Made by a program: the position numbers and the translations under genes. A model generated the notes under the pieces. It was not told the DNA's origin. It saw only the letters and a program-made list of their open reading frames with translations, and searched no databases. A DNA stretch of 64,000 nucleotides, taken from NCBI GenBank assembly GCA_963580455.1, contig OY756961.1:13125001-13189000 (forward strand). The letters are read 5' to 3'. Each line of letters starts with the position of its first letter. The first letter of the stretch is position 1. Positions 34,770 through 47,527 of this stretch are shown here, one piece after another. This stretch comes from Euonymus europaeus (lineage: Eukaryota; Streptophyta; Magnoliopsida; Celastrales; Celastraceae).

Positions 34770-37320
34770 ATTTGTCATAGAAAGTTGGTGTTTTGGAATC
34801 TAGGAAGCTTATACTCGTAAAATTTGACATAGAGGAACAATAAAAAGTCTATCCCGAGCAACTTTGATGGTCCGAAGTTGCTCAACTCTCTCTATGGAGG
34901 AGCTCTTAACGGTTTTTTCTATTTGTCATAGAAAGTTGGTGTTTTGGCATCGAAATAATCTATGAAGCTTATACCCGTAAAATTTGACATATGAGAACAA
35001 TACAAAATGTACACCGAACAACTTTGACGGTCCGAAGTCGCTGAATTTTCTCTATGGAGGAGCTTTTAACGGTTTTGTCCATTTGTCATAGAAAGTTGGT
35101 GTTTTGGCATCGAAATAATCTAGGAAGCTTATACTCGTAAAAGTTGACAAAGAAGAACAATAAAAAGTATATCCCGAGCAACTTTGATAGTCCGAAGTTG
35201 CTCAACTCTCTCTATGGAGGAGCTCTTAACGGTTTTCTCCATTTGTCATAGAAAGTTGGTGTTTTGGCATCGAAGTAATGTAGGAAGCTTATACTCGTAA
35301 AAGTTGACAAAGAAGAACAATAAAAAGTATATCTCGAGCAACTTTGATAGTCCGAAGTTGCTCAACTCTCTCTATGGTGGAGCTCTTAACGGTTTTGTCC
35401 ATTTGTCATAGAAAGTTGTTGTTTTGGAATCGAAGTAATGTAGGAAGCTTATACTCGTAAAAGTTGACAAAGAAGAACAATAAAAAGTATATCACGAGCA
35501 ACTTTGATAGTCCGAAGTTGCTCAACTCTCTCTATGGAGGAGCTTTTAACGGTTTTGTAAATTTGTCATAGAAAGTTGGTGTTTTGGCATCGAAATAATC
35601 TAGGAAGCTTATACTCGTAAAACTTGACATAGAAGAACAATAAAAAGTCTATCCCGAGCAACTTTGATGGTCCGAAGTTGCTCAACTCTCTCTATGGAGG
35701 AGCTTTTAACGGTTTTGTCTATTTGTCATAGAAAGTTGGTGTTTTGGCATCAATATAATGTAGCAAGCTTATACTCGTAAAATTTGACATAGAAGAACAA
35801 TAAAAAGTCTATCCCGAGCAACTTTCATAGTCCGAAGTTGCTCAACTCTCTCTATGGAGGAGCTTTTAACGGTTTTGTCCATTTGTCAAAGAAAGTTGGT
35901 GTTTTAACATCGAAATAATCTAGGAAGCTTATACTCATAAAATTTGACATATAGGAACAATAAAAAGTGTACACCGAGCAACTTTGATGGTCCGAAGTTG
36001 CTCAACTCTATCTATGGAGGAGCTTTTAACGGTTTTCTTCATTTGTCATAGAAAGTTGGTGTTTTGGCATCGAAATAATCTAGGAAGCTTATACTCTTAA
36101 AACTTGAAATAGAAGAACAAGAAAAAGTCTATCCCGAGAACCTTTGATAGTTCGGAGTTGCTCAACTCTCTCTATGGAGGAGCTTTTAACGGTTTTATCT
36201 ATTTGTCATAGAAAGTTGGTGTTTTGGCATCGAAATACTGTAGGAAGCTTATACTCGTAAAATTTGACATAGAAGAACAATAAAAATTGTACACCGAGCA
36301 ACTTTGATGATCCAAAGTCGCTCAACACTCTCTATTGAAGAGCTTTTAACGGTTTTGTCCATTTGTCATAGAAAGTTGGTGTTTTGGCATCAAAATAATG
36401 TAGGAAGCTTATACTCGTAAAGGTTGACATAGAAGAACAATAAAAAGTCTATCCCGAGCAACTTTGATAGTCCGAAGTTGCTCAACTCTCTCTATGGAGG
36501 ATCTTTTAACGGTTTTGTCCATTAGTCGTAGAAAGTTGGTGTTTTGGCATCGAAATAATGTAGGAAGCTTATACTCGTAAAAGTTGACATAGAAGAACAA
36601 TAAAAAGTCAACACCGAGCAACTTTGATGGTCCGAAGTTGCTCAACTCTCACTATGGAGGACTCTTTTAACTGTTTTATCCATTTGTCATAGAAAGTTGG
36701 TGTTTTGGAATCCAAATAATGTCGGTAGCTTATACTCGTAAAACTTGAAATAGAAGAACAAGAAAAGTCTATCCCGAGCAACTTTCATAGTCCGAAGTTG
36801 CTCAACTCTCTCTATGGAGGAGCTTTTAACGGTTTTGTCCATTTGTCAAAGAAAGTTGGTGTTTTGGCATCGAAATAATGTAGGAAGCTTATACTCGTAA
36901 AAGTTGACATAGAAGAACAATAAAAAGTGAACACCGAGCAACTTTGATGGTCCGAAGTTGCTCAACTCTCACTATGGAGGAGTTTTTAACGGTTTTATCC
37001 ATTTGTCATAGAAAGTTGTTGTTTTGGAATCCAAATAATGTAGGAAGCTTATACTCGTAAAATTTGACATAGAAGAACAATAAAAAGTCTATCCCGAGAA
37101 CCTTTGATAGTTCGGAGTTGCTCAACTCTCTCTATGGAGGAGCTTTTAACGGTTTTATCTATTTGTCATAGAAAGTTGGTGTTTTGGAATCGAAATAATG
37201 TAGGAAGCTTATACTCGTAAAAGTTGCCATAGAAGAACAATATACAGTCTACCCCGAGCAACTTTGATCGTCCGAAGTTGCTCAACTCTCTCTATGGAGG
37301 AGCTTTTAACAGTTTTGTCT
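34770..37320 (+). repeat. 16-mer HOR copy (2,551 bp)
   Basis: Starts: D 34770, E 34921, A 35081, B 35241, B 35401, C 35561, F 35721, H 35881, I 36041, J 36201, K 36361, L 36521, M 36682, L' 36841, M 37001, N 37161. From E onwards it matches 11763-14162 at an offset of 23,158 bp, with the same TTTTTTCTATTTG before E and GACGGTCCGAAG within it. M at 36682 is one base short (AAGAAAAGTC). Confidence 0.9.
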
Positions 37321-39872
37321 ATTTGTCATAGAAAGTTGGTGTTTTGGAATCTTGGAAGCTTATACTCGTAAAATTTGACATAGAAGAACAATAAAAAGTC
37401 TATCCCGAGCAACTTTGATGGTCCGAAGTTGCTCAACTCTCTCTATGGAGGAGCTCTTAACGGTTTTTTCTATTTGTCATAGAAAGTTGGTGTTTTGGCA
37501 TCGAAATAATCTATGAAGCTTATACCCCTAAAATTTGACATATGAGAACAATACAAAATGTACACCGAACAACTTTGATGGTCCGAAGTCGCTGAATTTT
37601 CTCAATGGAGGAGCTTTTAACGGTTTTGTCCATTTGTCATAGAAAGTTGGTGTTTTGGCATCGAAATAATCTAGGAAGCTTGTACTCGTAAAAGTTGACA
37701 AAGAAGAACAATAAAAAGTATATCCCGAGCAACTTTGATAGTCCGAAGTTGCTCAACTCTCTCTATGGAGGAGCTCTTAACGGTTTTGTCCATTTGTCAT
37801 AGAAAGTTGGTGTTTTGGCATCGAAGTAATGTAGGAAGCTTATACTCGTAAAAGTTGACAAAGAAGAACAATAAAAAGTATATCTCGAGCAACTTTGATA
37901 GTCCGAAGATGCTCAACTCTCTCTATGGAGGAGCTTTTAACGGTTTTGTCCATTTGTCATAGAAAGTTGGTGTTTTGGCATCGAAGTAATGTAGGAAGCT
38001 TATACTCGTAAAAGTTGACAAAGAAGAACAATAAAAAGTATATCACGAGCAACTTTGATAGTCCGAAGTTGCTCAACTCTCACTATGGAGGAGCTTTTAA
38101 CGGTTTTTTAAATTTGTCATAGAAAGTTGGTGTTTTGGCATCGAAATAATCTAGGAAGCTTATACTCGTAAAACTTGACATAGAAGAACAATAAAAAGTC
38201 TATCCCGAGCAACTTTGATGGTCCGAAGTTGCTCAACTCTCTCTATGGAGGAGCTTTTAACGGTTTTGTCTATTTGTCATAGAAAGTTGGTGTTTTGGCA
38301 TCAATATAATGTAGGAAGCTTATACTCGTAAAATTTGACATAGAAGAACAATAAAAAGTCTATCCCGAGCAACTTTCATAGTCCGAAGTTGCTCAACTCT
38401 CTCTATGGAGGAGCTTTTAACGGTTTTGTCCATTTGTCAAAGAAAGTTGGTGTTTTAACATCGAAATAATCTAGGAAGCTTATACTCATAAAATTTGACA
38501 TATAGGAACAATAAAAAGTGTACACCGAGCAACTTTGATGGTCCGAAGTTGCTCAACTCTTTCTATGGAGGAGCTTTTAACGGTTTTCTTCATTTGTCAT
38601 AGAAAGTTGGTGTTTTGGCATCGAAATAATCTAGGAAGCTTATACTCTTAAAACTTGAAATAGAAGAACAAGAAAAAGTCTATCCCGAGAACCTTTGATA
38701 GTTCGGAGTTGCTCAACTCTCTCTATGGAGGAGCTTTTAACGGTTTTATCTATTTGTCATAGAAAGTTGGTGTTTTGGCATCGAAATACTGTAGGAAGCT
38801 TATACTCGTAAAATTTGACATAGAAGAACAATAAAAATTGTACACCGAGCAACTTTGATGATCCAAAGTCGCTCAACACTCTCTATTGAAGAGCTTTTAA
38901 CGGTTTTGTCCATTTGTCATAGAAAGTTGGTGTTTTGGCATCAAAATAATGTAGGAAGCTTATACTCGTAAAAGTTGACATAGAAGAATAATAAAAAGTC
39001 TATCCCGAGCAACTTTGATAGTCCGAAGTTGCTCAACTCTCTCTATGGAGGAGCTTTTAACGGTTTTGTCCATTAGTCGTAGAAAGTTGGTGTTTTGGCA
39101 TCGAAATAATGTAGGAAGCTTATACTCGTAAAAGTTGACATAGAAGAACAATAAAAAGTCAACACCGAGCAACTTTGGTGGTCCGAAGTTGCTCAACTCT
39201 CACTATGGAGGACTCTTTTAACCGTTTTATCCATTTGTCATAGAAAGTTGGTGTTTTGGAATCCAAATAATGTAGGAAGCTTATACTCGTAAAACTTGAA
39301 ATAGAAGAACAAGAAAAAGTCTATCCCGAGCAACTTTCATAGTCCGAAGTTGCTCAACTCTCTCTATGGAGGAGCTTTTAACGGTTTTGTCCATTTGTCA
39401 AAGAAAGTTCGTGTTTTGGCATCGAAATAATGTAGGAAGCTTATACTCGTAAAAGTTGACATAGAAGAACAATAAAAAGTCAACACCGAGCAACTTTGAT
39501 GGTCCGAAGTTGCTCAACTCTCACTATGGAGGAGTTTTTAACGGTTTTATCCATTTGTCATAGAAAGTTGGTGTTTTGGAATCCAAATAATGTAGGAAGC
39601 TTATACTCGTAAAATTTGACATAGAAGAACAATAAAAAGTTTATCCCGAGAACCTTTGATAGTTCGGAGTTGCTCAACTCTCTCTATGGAGGAGCTTTTA
39701 ACGGTTTTATCTATTTGTCATAGAAAGTTGGTGTTTTGGAATCGAAATAATGTAGGAAGCTTATACTCGTAAAAGTTGACATAGAAGAACAATATACAGT
39801 CTACCCCGAGCAACTTTGATCGTCCGAAGTTGCTCAACTCTCTCTATGGAGGAGCTTTTAACAGTTTTGTCT
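37321..39872 (+). repeat. 16-mer HOR copy (2,552 bp), first unit of super-repeat 1
   Basis: Starts: D 37321, E 37472, A 37632, B 37792, B 37952, C 38112, F 38272, H 38432, I 38592, J 38752, K 38912, L 39072, M 39233, L' 39393, M 39553, N 39713. M at 39233 carries AACTTGAAATAG, an I-like patch, and keeps the intact GAGCAACTT arm, unlike M at 39553. Confidence 0.92.
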
Positions 39873-42104
39873 ATTTGTCATAGAAAGTTGGTGTTTTGGA
39901 ATCTAGGAAGCTTATACTCGTAAAATTTGACATAGAAGAACAATAAAAAGTCTATCCCGAGCAACTTTGATGGTCCGAAGTTGCTCAACTCTCTCTATGG
40001 AGGAGCTCTTAACGGTTTTTTCTATTTGTCATAGAGAGTTGGTGTTTTGGCATCGAAATAATCTATGAAGCTTAGACCCGTAAAATTTGACATATGAGAA
40101 CAATACAAAATGTACACCGAACAACTTTGATGGTCCGAAGTCGCTGAATTTTCTCAATGGAGGAGCTTTTAACGGTTTTGTCCATTTGTCATAGAAAGTT
40201 GGTGTTTTGGCATCAAAATAATCTAGGAAGCTTGTACTCGTAAAAGTTGACAAAGAAGAACAATAAAAAGTATATCCCGAGCAACTTTGATAGTCCGAAG
40301 TTGCTCAACTCTCTCTATGGAGGAGCTCTTAACGGTTTTGTCCATTTGTCATAGAAAGTTGTTGTTTTGGCATCGAAGTAATGTAGGAAGCTTATACTCG
40401 TAAAAGTTGACAAAGAAGAACAATAAAAAGTATATCTCGAGCAACTTTGATAGTCCGAAGTTGCTCAACTCTCTCTATGGAGGAGCTTTTAACGGTTTTG
40501 TCCATTTGTCATAGAAAGTTGGTGTTTTGGCATCGAAGTAATGTAGGAAGCTTATACTCGTAAAAGTTGACAAAGAAGAACAATAAAAAGTATATCACGA
40601 GCAACTTTGATAGTCCGAAGTTGCTCAACTCTCTCTATGGAGGAGCTTTTAACGGTTTTTTAAATTTGTCATAGAAAGTTGGTGTTTTGGCATCGAAATA
40701 ATCTAGGAAGCTTATACTCGTAAAACTTGACATAGAAGAACAATAAAAAGTCTATCCCGAGCAACTTTGATGGTCCGAAGTTGCTCAACTCTCTCTATGG
40801 AGGAGCTTTTAACGGTTTTGTCTATTTGTCATAGAAAGTTGGTGTTTTGGCATCAATATAATGTAGGAAGCTTATACTCGTAAAATTTGACATAGAAGAA
40901 CAATAAAAAGTCTATCCCGAGCAACTTTCATAGTCCGAAGTTGCTCAACTCTCTCTATGGAGGAGCTTTTAACGGTTTTGTCCATTTGTCAAAGAAAGTT
41001 GGTGTTTTAACATCGAAATAATCTAGGAAGCTTATACTCATAAAATTTGACATATAGGAACAATAAAAAGTGTACACCAAGCAACTTTGATGGTCCGAAG
41101 TTGCGCAACTCTCTCTATGGAGGAGCTTTTAACGGTTTTCTTCATTTGTCATAGAAAGTTGGTGTTTTGGCATCGAAATAATCTAGGAAGCTTATACTCT
41201 TAAAACTTGAAATAGAAGAACAAGAAAAAGTCTATCCCGAGAACCTTTGATAGTTCGAAGTTGCTCAACTCTCTCTATGGAGGAGCTTTTAACGGTTTTA
41301 TCTATTTGTCATAGAAAGTTGGTGTTTTGGCATCGAAATACTGTAGGAAGCTTATACTCGTAAAATTTGACATAGAAGAACAATAAAAATTGTACACCGA
41401 GCAACTTTGATGATCCAAAGTCGCTCAACACTCTCTATTGAAGAGCTTTTAACGGTTTTGTCCATTTTTCATAGAAAGTTGGTGTTTTGGCATCAAAATA
41501 ATGTAGGAAGCTTATACTCGTAAAAGTTGACATAGAAGAACAATAAAAAGTCTATCCCGAGCAACTTTGATAGTCCGAAGTTGCTCAACTCTCTCTATGG
41601 AGGAGCTTTTAACGGTTTTGTCCATTAGTCGTAGAAAGTAGGTGTTTTAGCATCGAAATAATGTAGGAAGCTTATACTCGTAAAAGTTGACATAGAAGAA
41701 CAATAAAAAGTCAACACCGAGCAACTTTGATGGTCCGAAGTTGCTCAACTCTCACTATGGAGGACTCTTTTAACTGTTTTATCCATTTGTCATAGAAAGT
41801 TGGTGTTTTGGAATCCAAATAATGTAGGAAGCTTATACTCGTAAAATTTGACATAGAAGAACAATAAAAAGTCTATCCCAAGAACCTTTGATATTTCGGA
41901 GTTGCTCAACTCTCTCTATGGAGGAGCTTTTAACGGTTTTATCTATTTGTCATAGAAAGTTGGTGTTTTGGAATCGAAATAATGTAGGAAGCTTATACTC
42001 GTAAAAGTTGACATAGAAGAACAATAAACAGTCTACCCCGAGCAACTTTGATCGTCCGAAGTTGCTCAACTCTCTCTATGGAGGAGCTTTTAACGGTTTT
42101 GTCT
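39873..42104 (+). repeat. 14-mer HOR copy (2,232 bp), second unit of super-repeat 1
   Basis: Starts: D 39873, E 40024, A 40184, B 40344, B 40504, C 40664, F 40824, H 40984, I 41144, J 41304, K 41464, L 41624, M 41785, N 41945. The order is the 16-mer with one L'-M pair lost. Private marks are CATTTTTCATAG in K, TTTTAGCATCG in L and CCCAAGAACC with GATATTTCGG in M; all recur 7,655 bp later. Confidence 0.92.
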
Positions 42105-44975
42105 ATTTGTCATAGAAAGTTGGTGTTTTTGAATCTAGGAAGCTTATACTCGTAAAATTTGACATAGATGAACAATAAAAAGTCTATCCCGAGCAACTTT
42201 GATGGTCCGAAGTTGCTCAACTCTCTCTATGGAGGAGCTCTTAACGGTTTTGTCTATTTGTCATAGAAAGTTGGTGTTTTGGCATCGAAATAATCTATGA
42301 AGCTTATACCCGTAAAATTTGACATATGAGAACAATACAAAATGTACACTGAACAACTTTGATGGTCCGAAGTCGCTGAATTTTCTCTATGGAGGAGCTT
42401 TTAACGGTTTTGTCCATTTGTCATAGAAAGTTGGTGTTTTGGCATCGAAATAATCTAGGAAGCTTATACTCGTAAAAGTTGACAAAGAAGAACAATAAAA
42501 AGTATATCCCGAGCAACTTTGATAGTCCGAAGTTGCTCAACTCTCTCTATGGAGGAGCTCTTAACGGTTTTGTCCATTTGTCATAGAAAGTTGGTGTTTT
42601 GGCATCGAAGTAATGTAGGAAGCTTATACTCGTAAAATTTGACAAAGAAGAACAATAAAAAGTCTATCCCGAGCAACTTTGATAGTCCGAAGTTGCTCAA
42701 CTCTCTCTATGGAGGAGCTCTTAACGGTTTTGTCCATTTGTCATAGAAAGTTGGTGTTTTGGCATCGAAGTAATGTAGGAAGCTTATACTCGTAAAAGTT
42801 GACAAAGAAGAACAATAAAAAGTATATCCCGAGCAACTTTGATAGTCCGAAGTTGCTCAACTCTCTCTATGGAGGAGCTTTTAACGGTTTTGTAAATTTG
42901 TCATAGAAAGTTGGTGTTTTGGCATCGAAGTAATCAAGGAAGCTTATACTCGTAAAACTTGACATAGAAGAACAATAAAAAGTCTATCCCGAGCAACTTT
43001 GATGGTCCGAAGTTGCTCAACTCTCTCTATGGAGGAGCTTTTAACGGTTTTGTCTATTTGTCATAGAAAGTTGGTGTTTTGGCATCGAAATAATCTATGA
43101 AGCTTATACCCGTAAAATTTGACATATGAGAACAATACAAAATGTACACCGAACAACTTTGATGGTCCGAAGTCGCCGAATTTTCTCTATGGAGGAGCTT
43201 TTAACGGTTTTGTCCATTTTTCATAGAAAGTTGGTGTTTTGGCATCGAAATAATCTAGGAAGCTTATACTCGTAAAAGTTGACATAGAAGAACAATAAAA
43301 AGTCTATCCCGAGCAACTTTCATAGTCCGAAGTTGCTCAACTCTCTCTATGGAGGAGCTTTTAACTGTTTTGTCCATTTGTCATAGAAAGTTGGTGTTTC
43401 GGCATCAATATAATGTAGGAAGCTTATACTCGTAAAATTTGACATAGAAGAACAATAAAAAGTCTATCCCGCGCAACTTTCATAGTCCGAAGTTGCTCAA
43501 CTCTCTCTAAGGAGGAGCTTTTAACGGTTTTGTCCATTTGTCATAGAAAGTTGGTGTTTTGGCATCCATATAATGTAGGAAGCTTATACTCGTAAAATTT
43601 CACATAGAAGAAAAATAAAAAGTCTATCACGAGCAACTTTCATAGTCCGAAGTTGCTCAACTCTCTCTATGGAGGAGCTTTTAACGGTTTTGTCCATTTG
43701 TCAAAGAAAGTTGGTGTTTTAGCATCGAAATAATCTAGGAAGCTTCTACTCATAAAATTTGACATATAGGAACAATAAAAAGTGTACAGCGAGCAACTTT
43801 GATGGTCCGAAGTTGCTCAACTCTCTCTATGGAGGAGCTTTTAACGGGTTTCTTCATTTGTCATAGAAAGTTGGTGTTTTGGCATCAAAATAATCTAGGA
43901 AGCTTATACTCGTAAAACTTGAAATAGAAGAACAAGAAAAAGTCTATCCAGAGAACCTTTGATAGTTCGGAGTTGCTCAACTCTCTCTATGGAGGAGCTT
44001 TTAACGGTTTTATCTATTTGTCATAGAAAGTTGGTGTTTTGGCATCAATATAATGTAGGAAGCTTATACTCGTTAAATTTGACATAGAAGAACAATAAAA
44101 AGTCTATCCCGAGCAACTTTCATAGTCCGAAGTTGCTCAACTCTCTCTATGGAGGAGCTTTTAACGGTTTTGTCCATTAGTCGTAGAAAGTTGGTGTTTT
44201 GGCATCGAAATAACGTAGGAAGCTTATACTCGTAAAAGTTGACATATAGGAACAATAAAAAGTGTACACCGAGCAACTTTGATGGTCCGAAGTTGCTCAA
44301 CTCTCTCTATGGAGGAGCTTTTAACGGTTTTCTTCATTTGTCATAGAAAGTTGGTGTTTTGGCATCGAAATAATCTACGAAGCTTATACTCTTAAAACTT
44401 GAAATAGAAGAACAAGAAAAAGTCTATCCCGAGCAACTTTGATAGTTCGGAGTTGCTCAACTCTCTCTATGGAGGAGCTTTAACGGTTTTATCTATTTGT
44501 CATAGAAAGTTGGTGTTTTGGCATCGAAATAATGTAGGAAGCTTATACTCGTAAAAGTTGACATAGAAGAACAATAAAAAGTCAACACCGAGCAACTTTG
44601 ATGGTCCGAAGTTGCTCAACTCTCACTATGGAGGACTCTTTTAACTGTTTTATCCATTTGTCATAGAAAGTTGGTGTTTTGGAATCCAAATAATGTAGGA
44701 AGCTTATACTCGTAAAATTAGACATAGAAGAACAATAAAAAGTCTATCCCGAGAACCTTTGATAGTTCGGAGTTGCTCAACTCTCTCTATGGAGGAGCTT
44801 TTAACGGTTTTATCTATTTGTCATAGAAAGTTGGTGTTTTGGAATCGAAATAATGTAGGAAGCTTATACTCGTAAAAGTTGACATAGAAGAACAATAAAC
44901 AGTCTACCCCGAGCAACTTTGATCGTTTGAAGTTGCTCAACTCTCTCTATGGAGGAGCTTTTAACGGTTTTGTCT
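42105..44975 (+). repeat. Rearranged 18-mer HOR copy (2,871 bp), third unit of super-repeat 1
   Basis: Starts: D 42105, E 42256, A 42416, B 42576, B 42736, C 42896, E 43056, A/F chimera 43216, F 43376, G 43536, H 43696, I 43856, F 44016, L/H chimera 44176, I 44336 (159 bp), J/L chimera 44495, M 44656, N 44816. A second E follows C, and the H-I stretch is doubled through chimeric monomers. Private marks are AAGTAATCAAGG in C, ACACTGAACAAC in the first E and AAAATTAGACATAG in M. Confidence 0.88.
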
Positions 44976-47527
44976 ATTTGTCATAGAAAGTTGGTGTTTT
45001 GGAATCTAGGAAGCTTATACTCGTAAAATTTGACATAGAAGAACAATAAAAAGTCTATCCCGAGCAACTTTGATGGTCCGAAGTTGCTCAACTCTCTCTA
45101 TGGAGGAGCTCTTAACGGTTTTTTCTATTTGTCATAGAAAGTTGGTATTTTGGCATCGAAATAATCTATGAAGCTTATACCCGTAAAATTTGACATATGA
45201 GAACAATACAAAATGTACACCGAACAACTTTGATGGTCCGAAGTCGCTGAATTTTCTCAATGGAGGAGCTTTTAACGGTTTTGTCCATTTGTCATAGAAA
45301 GTTGGTGTTTTGGCATCGAAATAATCTAGGAAGCTTGTACTCGTAAAAGTTGACAAAGAAGAACAATAAAAAGTATATCCCGAGCAACTTTGATAGTCCG
45401 AAGTTGCTCAACTCTCTCTATGGAGGAGCTCTTAACGGTTTTGTCCATTTGTCATAGAAAGTTGGTGTTTTGGCATCGAAGTAATGTAGGAAGCTTATAC
45501 TCGTAAAAGTTGACAAAGAAGAACAATAAAAAGTATATCTCGAGCAACTTTGATAGTCCGAAGTTGCTCAACTCTCTCTATGGAGGAGCTTTTAACGGTT
45601 TTATCCATTTGTCATAGAAAGTTGGTGTTTTGGCATCGAAGTAATGTAGGAAGCTTATACTCGTAAAAGTTGACAAAGAAGAACAATAAAAAGTATATCA
45701 CGAGCAACTTTGATAATCCGAAGTTGCTCAACTCTCTCTATGGAGGAGCTTTTAACGGTTTTTTAAATTTGTCATAGAAAGTTGGTGTTTTGGCATCGAA
45801 ATAATCTAGGAAGCTTATACTCGTAAAACTTGACATAGAAGAACAATAAAAAGTCTATCCCGAGCAACTTTGATGGTCCGAAGTTGCTCAACTCTCTCTA
45901 TGGAGGAGCTTTTAACGGTTTTGCCTATTTGTCATAGAAAGTTGGTGTTTTGGCATCAATATAATGTAGGAAGCTTATACTCGTAAAATTTGACATAGAA
46001 GAACAATAAAAAGTCTATCCCGAGCAACTTTCATAGTCCGAAGTTGCTCAACTCTCTCTATGGAGGAGCTTTTAACGGCTTTGTCCATTTGTCAAAGAAA
46101 GTTGGTGTTTTAACATCGAAATAATCTAGGAAGCTTATACTCATAAAATTTGACATATAGGAACAATAAAAAGTGTACACCGAGCAACTTTGATGGTCCG
46201 AAGTTGCTCAACTCTCTCTATGGAGGAGCTTTTAACGGTTTTCTTCATTTGTCATAGAAAGTTGGTGTTTTGGCATCGAAATAATCTAGGAAGCTTATAC
46301 TCTTAAAACTTGAAATAGAAGAACAAGAAAAAGTCTATCCCGAGTACCTTTGATAGTTCGGAGTTGCTCAACTCTCTCTATGGAGGAGCTTTTAACGGTT
46401 TTATCTATTTGTCATAGAAAGTTGGTGTTTTGGCATCGAAATACTGTAGGAAGCTTATACTCGTAAAATTTGACATAGAATAACAATAAAAATTGTACAC
46501 CGAGCAACTTTGATGATCCAAAGTCGCTCAACACTCTCTATTGAAGAGCTTTTAACGGTTTTGTCCATTTGTCATAGAAAGTTGGTGTTTTGGCATCAAA
46601 ATAATGTAGGAAGCTTATACTCGTAAAAGTTGACATAGAAGAACAATAAAAAGTCTATCCCGAGCAACTTTGATAGTCCGAAGTTGCTCAACTCTCTCTA
46701 TGGAGGAGCTTTTAACGGTTTTGTCCATTAGTCGTAGAAAGTTGGTGTTTTGGCATCGAAATAATGTAGGAAGCTTATACTCGTAAAAGTTGACATAGAA
46801 GAACAATAAAAAGTCAACACCGAGCAACTTTGATGGTCCGAAGTTGCTCAACTCTCACTATGGAGGACTCTTTTAACTGTTTTATCCATTTGTCATAGAA
46901 AGTTGGTGTTTTGGAATCCAAATAATGTAGGAAGCTTATACTCGTAAAACTTGAAATAGAAGAACAAGAAAAAGTCTATCCCGAGCAACTTTCATAGTCC
47001 GAAGTTGCTCAACTCTCTCTATGGAGGAGCTTTTAACGGTTTTGTCCATTTGTCAAAGAAAGTTGGTGTTTTGGCATCGAAATAATGTAGGAAGCTTATA
47101 CTCGTAAAAGTTGACATAGAAGAACAATAAAAAGTCAACACCGAGCAACTTTGATGGTCCGAAGTTGCTCAACTCTCACTATGGAGGAGTTTTTAACGGT
47201 TTTATCCATTCGTCATAGAAAGTTGGTGTTTTGGAATCCAAATAATGTAGGAAGCTTATACTCGTAAAATTTGACATAGAAGAACAATAAAAAGTCTATC
47301 CCGAGAACCATTGATAGTTCGGAGTTGCTCAACTCTCTCTATGGAGGAGCTTTTAACGGTTTTATCTATTTGTCATAGAAAGTTGGTGTTTTGGAATCGA
47401 AATAATGTTGGAAGCTTATACTCGTAAAAGTTGACATAGAAGAACAATATACAGTCTACCCCGAGCAACTTTGATCGTCCGAAGTTGCTCAACTCTCTCT
47501 ATGGAGGAGCTTTTAACAGTTTTGTCT
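44976..47527 (+). repeat. 16-mer HOR copy (2,552 bp), first unit of super-repeat 2
   Basis: Starts: D 44976, E 45127, A 45287, B 45447, B 45607, C 45767, F 45927, H 46087, I 46247, J 46407, K 46567, L 46727, M 46888, L' 47048, M 47208, N 47368. Monomer order and total length equal those of 37321-39872. Confidence 0.93.
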
